DNA from: JACRAR01 sp041674385
Lineage (GTDB): Bacteria > Pseudomonadota > Gammaproteobacteria > Burkholderiales > Rhodocyclaceae
Assembly (NCBI GenBank): GCA_041674385.1
Contig: JBAYVU010000067.1
Span: 1 to 13,620 of the forward strand
Length of the DNA: 13,620 bases
Direction of reading: 5' to 3'
Shown one piece after another: positions 6,167-13,620 of this stretch. The number at the start of each line of letters is the position of its first letter. Positions within the stretch are counted from its first letter, which is position 1. Made by a program: the position numbers and the translations under genes. The notes below the pieces were generated by a model, which searched no databases, was not told where the DNA came from, and saw nothing but the letters and a program-made list of their open reading frames with translations.

Positions 6167-9135
6167 CAAACCCGCTGAACAAACTGTTCGAAGCCCTCCA
6201 ATGGTAGCGGCCGGCTGAAATAGTATCCCTGATAGGCATGGCAGCCGGAGTCGGCCAGAAAGTCTCGTTGTGCCGAGGTTTCCACGCCCTCCGCGATGAC
6301 GCCAAAACCGAGGCTCTGGGCCAGTGCCACGATGGTCCTGGCGATTGCCGCATCGTTGGGGTCGGTCAGCACATCGCGCACGAAAGACTGGTCGATTTTC
6401 AACTGATCCAGCGGCAGCTGCTTCAGGTAGGAGAGCGACGAATAGCCGGTGCCGAAGTCATCCAGTGAAAAGCCCACCCCCTTGGCCTTCAGGGCGAACA
6501 TTTTCTCGATGACGTCCTGCACATTCGCTACCAGCAGGCTCTCTGTCAATTCCAGCTTCAGTCGGTATGGGTTGGCGCTGGTGTTGTTGAGAATGGTCAG
6601 CACCTGCTCCACAAAGTCGGGCTGGTTGAACTGGTTGGCGCTGACATTGACCGCAACCGTGAGATGCGCCATCCTTGGCTGGGTTGCCCAAGCGGCCAGT
6701 TGGGCGCAAGCGGTTTCCAGAACCCAATGGCCAAGAGGCGAGATCAATCCGGTTTCTTCGGCCAATGGAATGAATTCGGCTGGCGACACCATGCCGCGTC
6801 GGGGGTGCTGCCAACGCACCAGAACCTCGGCCCCCGTCAGTTGTTCACCCGCAACCTGGGCCTGATAGTAGAGCAGGAACTGTTTCTCGCTCAGCGCCAG
6901 CCGCAGATCTTTCTCCAGCGCCGCGCGCTCCATCACGGCAGACTCCATGGCCGGATCGAAGAAACGCACCGCATTGCGACCGGCGGACTTGGATCGGTAC
7001 ATGGCGAGATCGGCCTGCTTCATCAGGTCGTCGATCGTGGATGTTTGGCCCTTGAACAGGGTGGCGCCGATGCTTGCCGAATTCTGATGCGCCACCTCGC
7101 CGAGCCGGTAGATCTGGTTGAGCGCCACGAGAATCTTTGCTGCAGCCGCTTCGGTATGGGTTGCGGCATCGTTCTCGTTTGGACTCAGTCCTGCCAGTAC
7201 CACCACGAATTCGTCGCCGCCCAGTCGGGCCACGGTGTCATACTCGCGCACGCACGTTCTTAGGCTCTTTGAGACTTCCTTCAGCAGCAGGTCGCCCATC
7301 TCATGGCCCAGCGTATCGTTGAGGGTCTTGAAATGATCCAGATCGATGAACAGCAGTGCCGCATAACTGCCGCTGCGCGTACTGGCCGTCATGACCTGCT
7401 TCAGACGATCCAGCAAGAGTGTCCGGTTGGGCAGTCCCGTCAGCTGGTCGAAGAAGGCCAAGGCATTGATCTTCTCTTCCGCCCGTTTGCGCTCCGTGAT
7501 ATCGAAGTGCGTGCCGACATAATGGCTCACGATGCCTTTGTCATCCTTTACCGCCGAGATGGTGAGCCATTTGGGGTATACCTCGCCGTTCTTGCGCCGG
7601 TCCCAGATTTCTCCCTGCCATCCCCCCGTATGCTGGATACTCTCCCACATGGCGCGATAAAAGTCGGCATCGTGACGTCCTGATTTGAGCATGCTCGGGG
7701 TCTGGCCAATAAGTTCCTCGGCTGAATAACCGGTGGTTTCGGTAAAGGCGCGATTGACCCTCAGGATCATATTTCTTGAATCGGTCACTACCATGCCTTC
7801 CTGGGATTCGAAAACGATGGCGGCGATGCGGAGCTGTTCCTCGGCATTTTTGCGCTCGGTAATGTCCTGCATGGTGCCCATGGAGCGTAGCGGCTTGCCC
7901 TCTGCGTCGAAATCGGAAGTGCCGCGCTCGACCACCCACTTGATGCGTCCATCGCGCATGAGCAGCCGATGGGTGATTTCGTAGGGCGTGCGGCTGACGA
8001 GCGAATCGCTGTAGGCGCGGTCGACGGCGGTGCGGTCTTCGGGATGAATGGCGGCCAGAAAGGCTTCGTAAGTGGTGCCAAACTGATCCGGGTCGACTTC
8101 GTCGCATTCGAACAGCCGATAGATCTCATCGCTCCAAAGCAGTTTTCCGGTCAACAGGTCCAGGTACCAACTGCCGATGTGGGCGATGTGTTGCGCTTCG
8201 TTCATGCGGGCTGTTCTGGTGCGCAATGATTCTTCGGCGCGTTGGTGACTAATCTCCAGGGCACGCAGCTTGTTCTGCATTTCAAGCAGGTTTGCGAGCA
8301 CGCTGTTTTTCATGCCGGGAGCAATCGCAATGGCGGTAGAGAAATCTCCCCGGCCAATTCTAAGTATCTGTGCATGGACTTCGTCCGCCGAACCTCCCAA
8401 GGTTGTCCGCAAGCTTGCGTACACCCGCCAGAGCATGAACAGCGTCCCCAGGGCGACTGCGATGAATATCATGCGGAACACAAAGGCGGTTTGCTTGGCC
8501 GTTTCGACATTGTCGAGCGTGCGCTGGTCCATCAATAGAAAATACTCGTTGATGGGCCTCATGATGTTGGCCTTGGCCCGATGATAATTGTCGTCATGCA
8601 GCATCAACAGCGCCCTTGCACGTTTGGCTTCGGTTTCCGGGCCAGGGGAGTCGGCCAGTTTCATGGCGTCGACTTCCAAACGGCTTAAGCTGTCCGAATT
8701 CTCTTTTGCTTTGGCCAGTTTGGTGTATTCCTCGGCGGTGCACCCCGATTGACGAATCAACTCCAGCAATGCGATGGCCGCCCCATTATCGATGCGTGGC
8801 GGCTGATCATTTTCCAGTACCAGATCCCAGTAGGCATAAAAATAACCCGCAGGACGCGGCTTCTTGCCGTCGCGGATATCCAGTATCTCCTGGTAATACG
8901 CCTTGTATCGGGGATCGCCGGTGACCACATAGGTTCTCGCCATCCGGGTCATTTCGTCAGACGACTGGCGCAATTGATCCGCCAACTGATCGGATGAATA
9001 ACGCTGCTCGTTGGCATGATCGATCCGTTTTTCCGTGACAACGTAGATGCTGAAGGCGATAAAAAGCGCAAGCAGCATGACCACGGTCAGCCAAATATTT
9101 TTGCCAATCATGGGGAGACCGGATATGAAGCGCAT
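6166..9135 (-). CDS. Membrane-bound HAMP-PAS-PAS-GGDEF-EAL-type protein with EVL motif
   Basis: The protein has 989 residues. TM helices at ~13-33 and ~218-240 bracket a mostly helical periplasmic sensor containing RTYVVTGDPRYKAYYQ. A HAMP-like linker (~241-292), PAS ~312-428 and PAS ~432-548 follow, then GGDEF ~552-726 and EAL ~735-985. The cyclase motif GGDEF (639-643), inhibitory site REYD (630-633) and DQLTGLPNR are intact. In the phosphodiesterase half the signature is EVL (770-772), a conservative variant. R774, N830, ELTES (862-866), DDFGTGYSS (892-900), K913, E949 and Q969 are all present, so c-di-GMP hydrolysis remains likely. The second PAS resembles the NifL-type group but has no visible cofactor proof. 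ATG 9135 has no clear Shine-Dalgarno; a second Met at residue 9 (9111) is possible. A folded leader lies upstream and the PilZ gene lies downstream. Confidence 0.93.
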   Translation of the reverse strand: MRFISGLPMIGKNIWLTVVMLLALFIAFSIYVVTEKRIDHANEQRYSSDQLADQLRQSSDEMTRMARTYVVTGDPRYKAYYQEILDIRDGKKPRPAGYFYAYWDLVLENDQPPRIDNGAAIALLELIRQSGCTAEEYTKLAKAKENSDSLSRLEVDAMKLADSPGPETEAKRARALLMLHDDNYHRAKANIMRPINEYFLLMDQRTLDNVETAKQTAFVFRMIFIAVALGTLFMLWRVYASLRTTLGGSADEVHAQILRIGRGDFSTAIAIAPGMKNSVLANLLEMQNKLRALEISHQRAEESLRTRTARMNEAQHIAHIGSWYLDLLTGKLLWSDEIYRLFECDEVDPDQFGTTYEAFLAAIHPEDRTAVDRAYSDSLVSRTPYEITHRLLMRDGRIKWVVERGTSDFDAEGKPLRSMGTMQDITERKNAEEQLRIAAIVFESQEGMVVTDSRNMILRVNRAFTETTGYSAEELIGQTPSMLKSGRHDADFYRAMWESIQHTGGWQGEIWDRRKNGEVYPKWLTISAVKDDKGIVSHYVGTHFDITERKRAEEKINALAFFDQLTGLPNRTLLLDRLKQVMTASTRSGSYAALLFIDLDHFKTLNDTLGHEMGDLLLKEVSKSLRTCVREYDTVARLGGDEFVVVLAGLSPNENDAATHTEAAAAKILVALNQIYRLGEVAHQNSASIGATLFKGQTSTIDDLMKQADLAMYRSKSAGRNAVRFFDPAMESAVMERAALEKDLRLALSEKQFLLYYQAQVAGEQLTGAEVLVRWQHPRRGMVSPAEFIPLAEETGLISPLGHWVLETACAQLAAWATQPRMAHLTVAVNVSANQFNQPDFVEQVLTILNNTSANPYRLKLELTESLLVANVQDVIEKMFALKAKGVGFSLDDFGTGYSSLSYLKQLPLDQLKIDQSFVRDVLTDPNDAAIARTIVALAQSLGFGVIAEGVETSAQRDFLADSGCHAYQGYYFSRPLPLEGFEQFVQRV

Positions 9136-9165
9136 TTATTGATTATGCATTTGTGGGAGAAAGTC

Positions 9166-9221
9166 CCTGCCGACCGAACTTGCCGGTAACGTCGGCTCCT
9201 CATTCGGGTTTTGTCGGCAGG
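9166..9221. repeat. Nested inverted-repeat element in the leader of the GGDEF-EVL gene
   Basis: A perfect 9-bp inverted repeat, CCTGCCGAC (9166-9174) with GTCGGCAGG (9213-9221), encloses CCGAA/TTCGG (9174-9178 and 9203-9207, sharing base 9174) and GCCG/CGGC (9182-9185 and 9193-9196). A further GGGA/TCCC pair lies at 9155-9158 and 9164-9167. The element is 31 bases upstream of the minus-strand ATG at 9135. It could be a structured 5' leader, an operator or a REP-like dispersed palindrome. The window has only this copy. Confidence 0.6.
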
Positions 9222-9233
9222 TGCGCAAGTTTA

Positions 9234-9262
9234 AATGAAATCGATTCGGAAATCATTGTCAA
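9234..9262 (-). promoter_or_regulatory. Possible promoter of the GGDEF-EVL gene
   Basis: On the minus strand a perfect TTGACA occupies 9262-9257. The -10 at a 16-17 base spacing is poor (TTTCAT or TTCATT, around 9240-9234), with an AT-rich TTTAAA just beyond it. If used, transcription starts near 9228, so the 9166-9221 hairpin would be the first thing transcribed. Only the -35 is convincing. Confidence 0.35.
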
Positions 9263-9368
9263 GGCACTAAACCCGCATCACCAGACAGTTTGGCCGCTCC
9301 CGGCAAGGTGTACGGACGATCGTATGCATTACGGATTCAGGTGCTTGCGAGCCTCTACCCAACTCAAG

Positions 9369-12300
9369 TTATCCCCTGGAACCAAGAGCGGGTGCCAGGC
9401 CCTGCTTCAACAAGGCAGCAAAGTCGTCGGCAGGCAGCGGACGGCTGAAGTAATAGCCTTGCACCAGGTCGCAATCGTGCGTCTGCATAAACGTTAATTG
9501 TTCCGCCGTTTCCACCCCTTCGGCGACCACCTTGAGGTTTAGGCTGTGTCCCAGGCCGATGACGGTCCGGGCGATGGTGGCGTCGTCGGGATCGACCAGG
9601 ACATCGCGGACGAAGGATTGGTCGAGTTTGAGCACGTCGATCGGGAAACGCTTCAGGTAACTCAGGCTGGAAAACCCGGTGCCAAAGTCGTCGAGAGACA
9701 GATGCAGGTCGATCGCCTTCAAGCTGCGCATGATGGCGATGGCCTCTTCGATATCGTGCATCAGCATGCTCTCGGTGATTTCCAGTTCCAGATTGGCGGC
9801 ATCCAGCCGGTTTTCCTCAAGCAGCGCCGCCAGCCGCTCGGCGAAGGATTTTTGACGGAACTGCGAAGCGGAAATATTCACCGCGACCCTTAGCCTGGGC
9901 AATCCGGCCGCCTGCCAACGCTTGATTTGCTGACAGGCGCTGGCGAGCACCCAATCGCCGATCGGAATGATGAGCCCGGTTTCCTCGGCCAGCGGAATGA
10001 ACTTGGCGGGCGAAACCATGCCCAGTGTCGTGCTCTGCCAGCGGATCAGCGCTTCGGCGCCGACAATCCGGCCGCTACGGATATCCACCTGCGGCTGGTA
10101 GTGGAGGATGAACTCCTGATTTTCCAGGGCGTGGCGCAGGTTGCCTTCCAGTGTCAGGCGTTCCATCATGCGGGTGTTCATATCCGCGGTGTAGAACCAA
10201 TAACCGTCGCGTCCTTGTTCCTTGGCCCGGTACATGGCGGTGTCGGCATAGCGCAAGAGATTTTCCGGATTGTCTCCGTCTTTGGGGAACAGGCTGGCGC
10301 CCAAACTGCTGGTGATATGGAGTTCCCTTCCCTCGACACGCATCGGCTTCGAAATGCTGTCGACGATTCTCTCCAGTACCCGCGCCACATCCTGTTCGTC
10401 TTCGACGCGATTGAGCACCAATACGAACTCGTCGCCACCCATGCGGGCCACCGTATCGCCTTCCCGTGCGCAACCGGAAAGACGCTGCGCCACTTGCCGC
10501 ACCACTTGATCCCCGGCCGCATGCCCCATGCTGTCGTTGATGTACTTGAAGTGGTCCAGATCGACCAGCAGCACGGCCGCCGAGTGGCCGTAACGGTGGG
10601 CATTGGCGATCGCCTGCCTGATCCGGTCCATCAGCAGGCTGCGATTGGCGAGTCCGGTCAGATCGTCGTGGTTGGCCTGGTGGGAGAGCTGGTCCTCATA
10701 TTCGATGCGGCTGGTGACGTCGCTCAGCACGCCGACATAATTCGTGATCACGCCCTCGGCATTGCGCACCACCGTGATCGCAAATTCATTCCAGAAGCGC
10801 GATCCGTCCCGGTGTCGCGAGGGTACCACCGAACAGCGCTTCTCTCCCTGGCGCAGGGCGGAGGACAGATATTCGGACAAGACGGGTTCTTCCTGGGTAC
10901 CCAACAGCTCGAAAATGTCCTTTCCAAGCGTATCGGCGGCATCGTAGCCGGTCATCTGTTCGAACGCCGGGTTGGCATACAAGACGGGGCGCGCCGCCCC
11001 CCGCGCAGCGATCACCAGAATGCCGTTGCTGCTTGCTTCGATGGCGCTGTTGCTCAGATGCAAGGCCGCTTCCGCTTGCTTGCGCTCGGTGATGTCTGAC
11101 TTGAGCGCGACGAAGTGGGTGATTTCTCCCTGCTCATTGGTGATCGGTGCGATCCGTTCGCTTTCCCAGAACAGTTCGCCCTTCTTGTTGCGATTCAGCA
11201 ACTCCCCGCTCCATTCCTGTCCCGAACTGATTCTTGCCCAGAGCGAGTGGTAGGTCTCTGCGGGAGTCAAGCCGGACGACAATATCCCGGGCGTATTTCC
11301 GATCGCATCGGATGCGCTGTAGCCGCTCGCTTCGGTGAACTTCGGGTTGACATATTCGATGGTGCCATTTCGGTCGGTGATCACCACGCTCGATGGGCTG
11401 TGCTCCACCGCCAGCGAGAGCTTGCGCATCTGCGCTTCGGCCGCCTTGCGTTGGGTGATGTCTTCCTTGACCGTGATGAAATGGCTGATCTTGCCGTCTT
11501 CGCCCGTCAGCGGCGAGATCCAGGTGTTTTCCCAAATCAGTTCTCCGTTTTTCTTGCGGTTCAACAATTCACCGTGCCAGGCTTGCCCGGCCTGGAGCGA
11601 CGACCAGAGACCTCGATAAACTTCCGGCGGGGTCAATCCCGATTTGAGAATGCGCGGGTTCTGTCCCAGCGCTTCCTCCGACGTATATCCCGTCACTTCG
11701 GTAAATTTCGGGTTGACGTATTCGATGCTGCCATGGACATCGGTGATCACTACGATCGCCGGACTCTGTTCCACCGCCTGCGAAAGTTTGCGCATCTGCA
11801 CTTCCGCCGCCTTGCGCTGGGTAATGTCTTCCTTGACCGCGATGAAGTGGCTGATCTTGCCGTTCTCGCCGATCAGCGGCGAGATCCGCGTGTTTTCCCA
11901 AATCAGTTCTCCGCTTTTCTTGCGGTTCAACAATTCACCTTGCCACGCTTGGCCGGCCAGGATGGCAGCCCAGAGATCGCGATAAACCTCGGGCGGGGTC
12001 AATCCCGATTTGAGCAGGCGCGGATTCCGCCCCAGCGCTTCCTCCGCCGTATATCCCGTCACTTCGGTAAATTTCGGGTTGACGTATTCGATATTGCCAT
12101 GGACATCGGTGATCACCACGATCGCCGGGCTTTGTTTCACCGCTTGGGCCAGCTTCCTGGCTTTCAACCCCACCTGCTGGAGGGCGACGACATCCTCGGC
12201 GATTTGCCGGGATTGCTCTTCGACCAGGCGCTGTTGGGCGCGGTGCTGTTTCCAGGAACGGCAGATCCACCAGCTCGACAAGAGCGTGATCAGGATGAAA

Positions 12301-13238
12301 AAAGCCACCGCCGAAGACGTTTTGGCGGCCTCGAACCGCCAATCGGCAAGATAGTCGTCTACCGCCAGGCCGATCAGGATATAGAACGGATAGGCGGACA
12401 ATTTCCGAAACGACACGCAGCGCTCGATATTGTCTGCCGGGTAACGCGAAATGGCCGTACCGGTGGTTTGACCGGCCAACATCAGCGCCTGGATTTCCGG
12501 AAAGAACACCTTGGTGCCGATTTCGCTGATGCGGTTGTCCAGCATCGGGTGTCGGGCTACCAGCGCCAATTCCTCATTGCGCAACGCCACCGAGCCGTTG
12601 CGTCCGACATTGATGGCGGCAAAGGTTTGATTGATATGTTCCACCGAAACGTTGGCATAGACTATCCCGGCGAAGCTGCCGTCCAGCCCGCTGAGGCGCC
12701 GCGACACAGGGATCGCCCATTTGCGGTCGATGCGGGTTAACAGCGGTTGGGTTACTACCAGCCCGCTCTGCGGGCGGTCGCGCTGGCGTATGAAATACTC
12801 GCGATCGGCAATACTGACCGGTTGACTGGCAAGCACGCCGGTTCCATACCGGACTCTCCCCGTCGCATCGGCCACCCTCAGACTGTCGACTTCCGGCATG
12901 CGAAGTTTCAACCTGACAAGCAACTTGTTGATTGCATGCTCGTCGATTTTCCCTTTTTCGGCCATTTGTCGGTCGATTTCGTCCACGACGGACAGCAGGG
13001 ATAGATCGACTTTCTCAAAATCGCTCGTGAGCTCTTCCTCGACCATCCTGGCGATGTTTTGCGATGTCGCCTCGGCGCGTTTCTGGTGCTGCTGGTAACT
13101 CTCGTACAGGGAGAGTCCCCCCAGGGCAATGACAAATCCGTTGAGGAATGCCACGCCGAGCAGCAACTTCATCCTGAACTTCAGTCGCGACAGCAAAGAG
13201 ACTGCCGGTGGTGGCAACATGCGTTTTTTTCGATTCAA
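9369..13238 (-). CDS. dCache sensor with four PAS domains, GGDEF and EAL
   Basis: This 1289-residue membrane protein is read from a TTG at 13238, which has AAGAGA 7 bases upstream. The next ATG is at 13220, without a ribosome site. Order: TM ~23-46, periplasmic dCache-like sensor ~47-303 (DREYF at 146-150), TM ~308-326, PAS1 ~363-480, PAS2 ~485-602, PAS3 ~607-724, PAS4 ~727-846, GGDEF ~850-1017, EAL ~1026-1280. GGDEF (934-938), inhibitory REGD (925-928) and DDLTGLANR are intact. EAL (1062-1064), R1066, N1121, EITES (1153-1157), DDFGTGFSS (1183-1191), K1204, E1240 and Q1260 are present. The usual HP after RWQ is ST (1069-1070). PAS1-3 are of NifL-like type (GRNPRLLKSG; no LOV cysteine), so a redox or FAD signal is possible but unproven. 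The gene starts 53 bases after the chemotaxis gene's stop and is probably co-transcribed with it. Confidence 0.93.
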   Translation of the reverse strand: MNRKKRMLPPPAVSLLSRLKFRMKLLLGVAFLNGFVIALGGLSLYESYQQHQKRAEATSQNIARMVEEELTSDFEKVDLSLLSVVDEIDRQMAEKGKIDEHAINKLLVRLKLRMPEVDSLRVADATGRVRYGTGVLASQPVSIADREYFIRQRDRPQSGLVVTQPLLTRIDRKWAIPVSRRLSGLDGSFAGIVYANVSVEHINQTFAAINVGRNGSVALRNEELALVARHPMLDNRISEIGTKVFFPEIQALMLAGQTTGTAISRYPADNIERCVSFRKLSAYPFYILIGLAVDDYLADWRFEAAKTSSAVAFFILITLLSSWWICRSWKQHRAQQRLVEEQSRQIAEDVVALQQVGLKARKLAQAVKQSPAIVVITDVHGNIEYVNPKFTEVTGYTAEEALGRNPRLLKSGLTPPEVYRDLWAAILAGQAWQGELLNRKKSGELIWENTRISPLIGENGKISHFIAVKEDITQRKAAEVQMRKLSQAVEQSPAIVVITDVHGSIEYVNPKFTEVTGYTSEEALGQNPRILKSGLTPPEVYRGLWSSLQAGQAWHGELLNRKKNGELIWENTWISPLTGEDGKISHFITVKEDITQRKAAEAQMRKLSLAVEHSPSSVVITDRNGTIEYVNPKFTEASGYSASDAIGNTPGILSSGLTPAETYHSLWARISSGQEWSGELLNRNKKGELFWESERIAPITNEQGEITHFVALKSDITERKQAEAALHLSNSAIEASSNGILVIAARGAARPVLYANPAFEQMTGYDAADTLGKDIFELLGTQEEPVLSEYLSSALRQGEKRCSVVPSRHRDGSRFWNEFAITVVRNAEGVITNYVGVLSDVTSRIEYEDQLSHQANHDDLTGLANRSLLMDRIRQAIANAHRYGHSAAVLLVDLDHFKYINDSMGHAAGDQVVRQVAQRLSGCAREGDTVARMGGDEFVLVLNRVEDEQDVARVLERIVDSISKPMRVEGRELHITSSLGASLFPKDGDNPENLLRYADTAMYRAKEQGRDGYWFYTADMNTRMMERLTLEGNLRHALENQEFILHYQPQVDIRSGRIVGAEALIRWQSTTLGMVSPAKFIPLAEETGLIIPIGDWVLASACQQIKRWQAAGLPRLRVAVNISASQFRQKSFAERLAALLEENRLDAANLELEITESMLMHDIEEAIAIMRSLKAIDLHLSLDDFGTGFSSLSYLKRFPIDVLKLDQSFVRDVLVDPDDATIARTVIGLGHSLNLKVVAEGVETAEQLTFMQTHDCDLVQGYYFSRPLPADDFAALLKQGLAPALGSRG
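11451..12156 (-). repeat. In-register tandem duplication encoding PAS1 and PAS2
   Basis: Bases 11451-11790 align without gaps to 11817-12156, an offset of exactly 366 bases (122 codons). I counted 42 mismatches in 340 positions, about 88% identity. The encoded PAS domains differ at 18 of 122 residues. PAS3 follows at the same 122-residue period but is far more diverged. This points to stepwise tandem duplication within the gene. Confidence 0.9.
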
Positions 13239-13291
13239 AGTGTTTTCTCTTGGGGGCGCTGGTACTGTTCGTGATTGCCGACCGGATTGTT

Positions 13292-13620
13292 TCAGAACAA
13301 CTCGATCTTCCTGGCCTGATTGCTGTCGTTCTCGGCCGCGACACTACCCATGGCGGCTTGGTGCGAATCGCGTTGCGACGACATCACATAGTTGCCGTAC
13401 ATTTCGTCCAGATGTTGCGCCAGCGGCTGGAGTTCGAAATTCGGCTCTTCGGCGTGTTTGAGCCGGTCGGCCAACAGGGCGCTGTGGCCGTCGAGACGGT
13501 TCAAGGCATCCACCACCTGTTCGATCTGCTGTCGCGTGACATCCTGGAACTGCACGCTGGCCAACGCATTCATGAACATCTCGGCCAGCGCCTGGCTGGA
13601 TGAACGGATCTGCGCCATCA
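13292..13620 (-). CDS. Chemotaxis protein C-terminal part with CheZ-type FQDxTxQ motif (5' end outside window)
   Basis: At least 108 C-terminal residues are visible; the frame stays open to the window edge, so the Met at 13618 may be internal. The visible part is helical and polar. It contains ALASVQFQDVTRQQIEQVVDAL, a second helix with DEMYGNYVMSSQRD, a flexible stretch rich in Ala, Asn and Ser, and a C-terminal KIELF. FQDVTRQ has the D-x-x-x-Q spacing of the E. coli CheZ active site (D143, Q147 in FQDLTGQ). A hydrophobic C-terminal tail after a flexible linker also recalls CheZ, which docks CheY through its C-terminus. Related tails occur, as I recall, in betaproteobacterial proteins annotated as methyl-accepting chemotaxis proteins. 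It is either such a transducer or a divergent CheZ-like phosphatase. It precedes the four-PAS GGDEF-EAL gene by 53 bases. Confidence 0.6.
   Translation of the reverse strand, partial: MAQIRSSSQALAEMFMNALASVQFQDVTRQQIEQVVDALNRLDGHSALLADRLKHAEEPNFELQPLAQHLDEMYGNYVMSSQRDSHQAAMGSVAAENDSNQARKIELF

Noticed and set aside
11433..12164. PAS repeat as an assembly error or mobile element
   Set aside because: The units differ at many positions, stay in frame at exactly 122 codons, and are followed by a third, more diverged unit at the same period, which fits gene-internal duplication.
9927..12740. Long plus-strand open frames (390 and 541 codons) opposite the four-PAS gene
   Set aside because: They lie wholly antisense to clear PAS, GGDEF and EAL coding, show no family motifs, and arise from the codon use of the real gene.
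1087..13238. One or more of the GGDEF-EAL proteins being a degenerate, receptor-only protein
   Set aside because: All three keep GGDEF, the RxxD site, the DxLTGLxNR motif and the EAL catalytic residues, apart from the mild EVL and ST substitutions.
1..13620. CRISPR array, tRNA, rRNA, insertion sequence or attachment site
   Set aside because: No short regularly spaced repeats, no cloverleaf-like sequence and no transposase or integrase coding was seen.

Overview
The window is a dense signal-transduction region from a Gram-negative proteobacterium. The closest feel is a betaproteobacterium: a NarL-type regulator, a DUF3391/HD-GYP protein, very large PAS-GGDEF-EAL proteins, and chemotaxis proteins at both edges. 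That placement is inference from protein style and moderately high G+C. No RNA gene, insertion sequence, CRISPR array or phage gene was seen.

Layout. Bases 1-893 (+) carry the end of a CheY-like receiver and a complete NarL-like response regulator. Bases 1087-3903 (+) encode a membrane PAS-GGDEF-EAL protein. A small exported protein of unknown function (3930-4259, -) and an HD-GYP phosphodiesterase (4391-5608, +) diverge from a 131-base intergenic region with two perfect TATAAT boxes and a palindrome. The HD-GYP gene converges on a PilZ-domain gene (5643-6026, -), with a terminator hairpin between them. Two more minus-strand genes follow: a PAS-GGDEF-EVL protein (6166-9135) and a 1289-residue protein with four PAS domains plus GGDEF-EAL (9369-13238). 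The right edge holds the C-terminal part of a chemotaxis protein with a CheZ-type FQDxTxQ motif (13292-13620, -).

How the parts fit. Three proteins keep full diguanylate cyclase motifs, RxxD inhibitory sites and the phosphodiesterase catalytic set. A fourth protein is an HD-GYP phosphodiesterase, and PilZ is a likely c-di-GMP receptor. The window can therefore make, break and read c-di-GMP, and it is flanked by CheY-type control of motility. The three large enzymes have different periplasmic sensors, so they probably respond to different cues.

Most worth a second look: the CheZ-like motif and C-terminal KIELF tail in the right-edge protein; an in-register 366-base PAS duplication (about 88% identical DNA over the part I counted); a folded leader between a perfect TTGACA and the 6166-9135 gene; and the divergent promoter region with its palindrome. 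I did not find a clearly unprecedented system.
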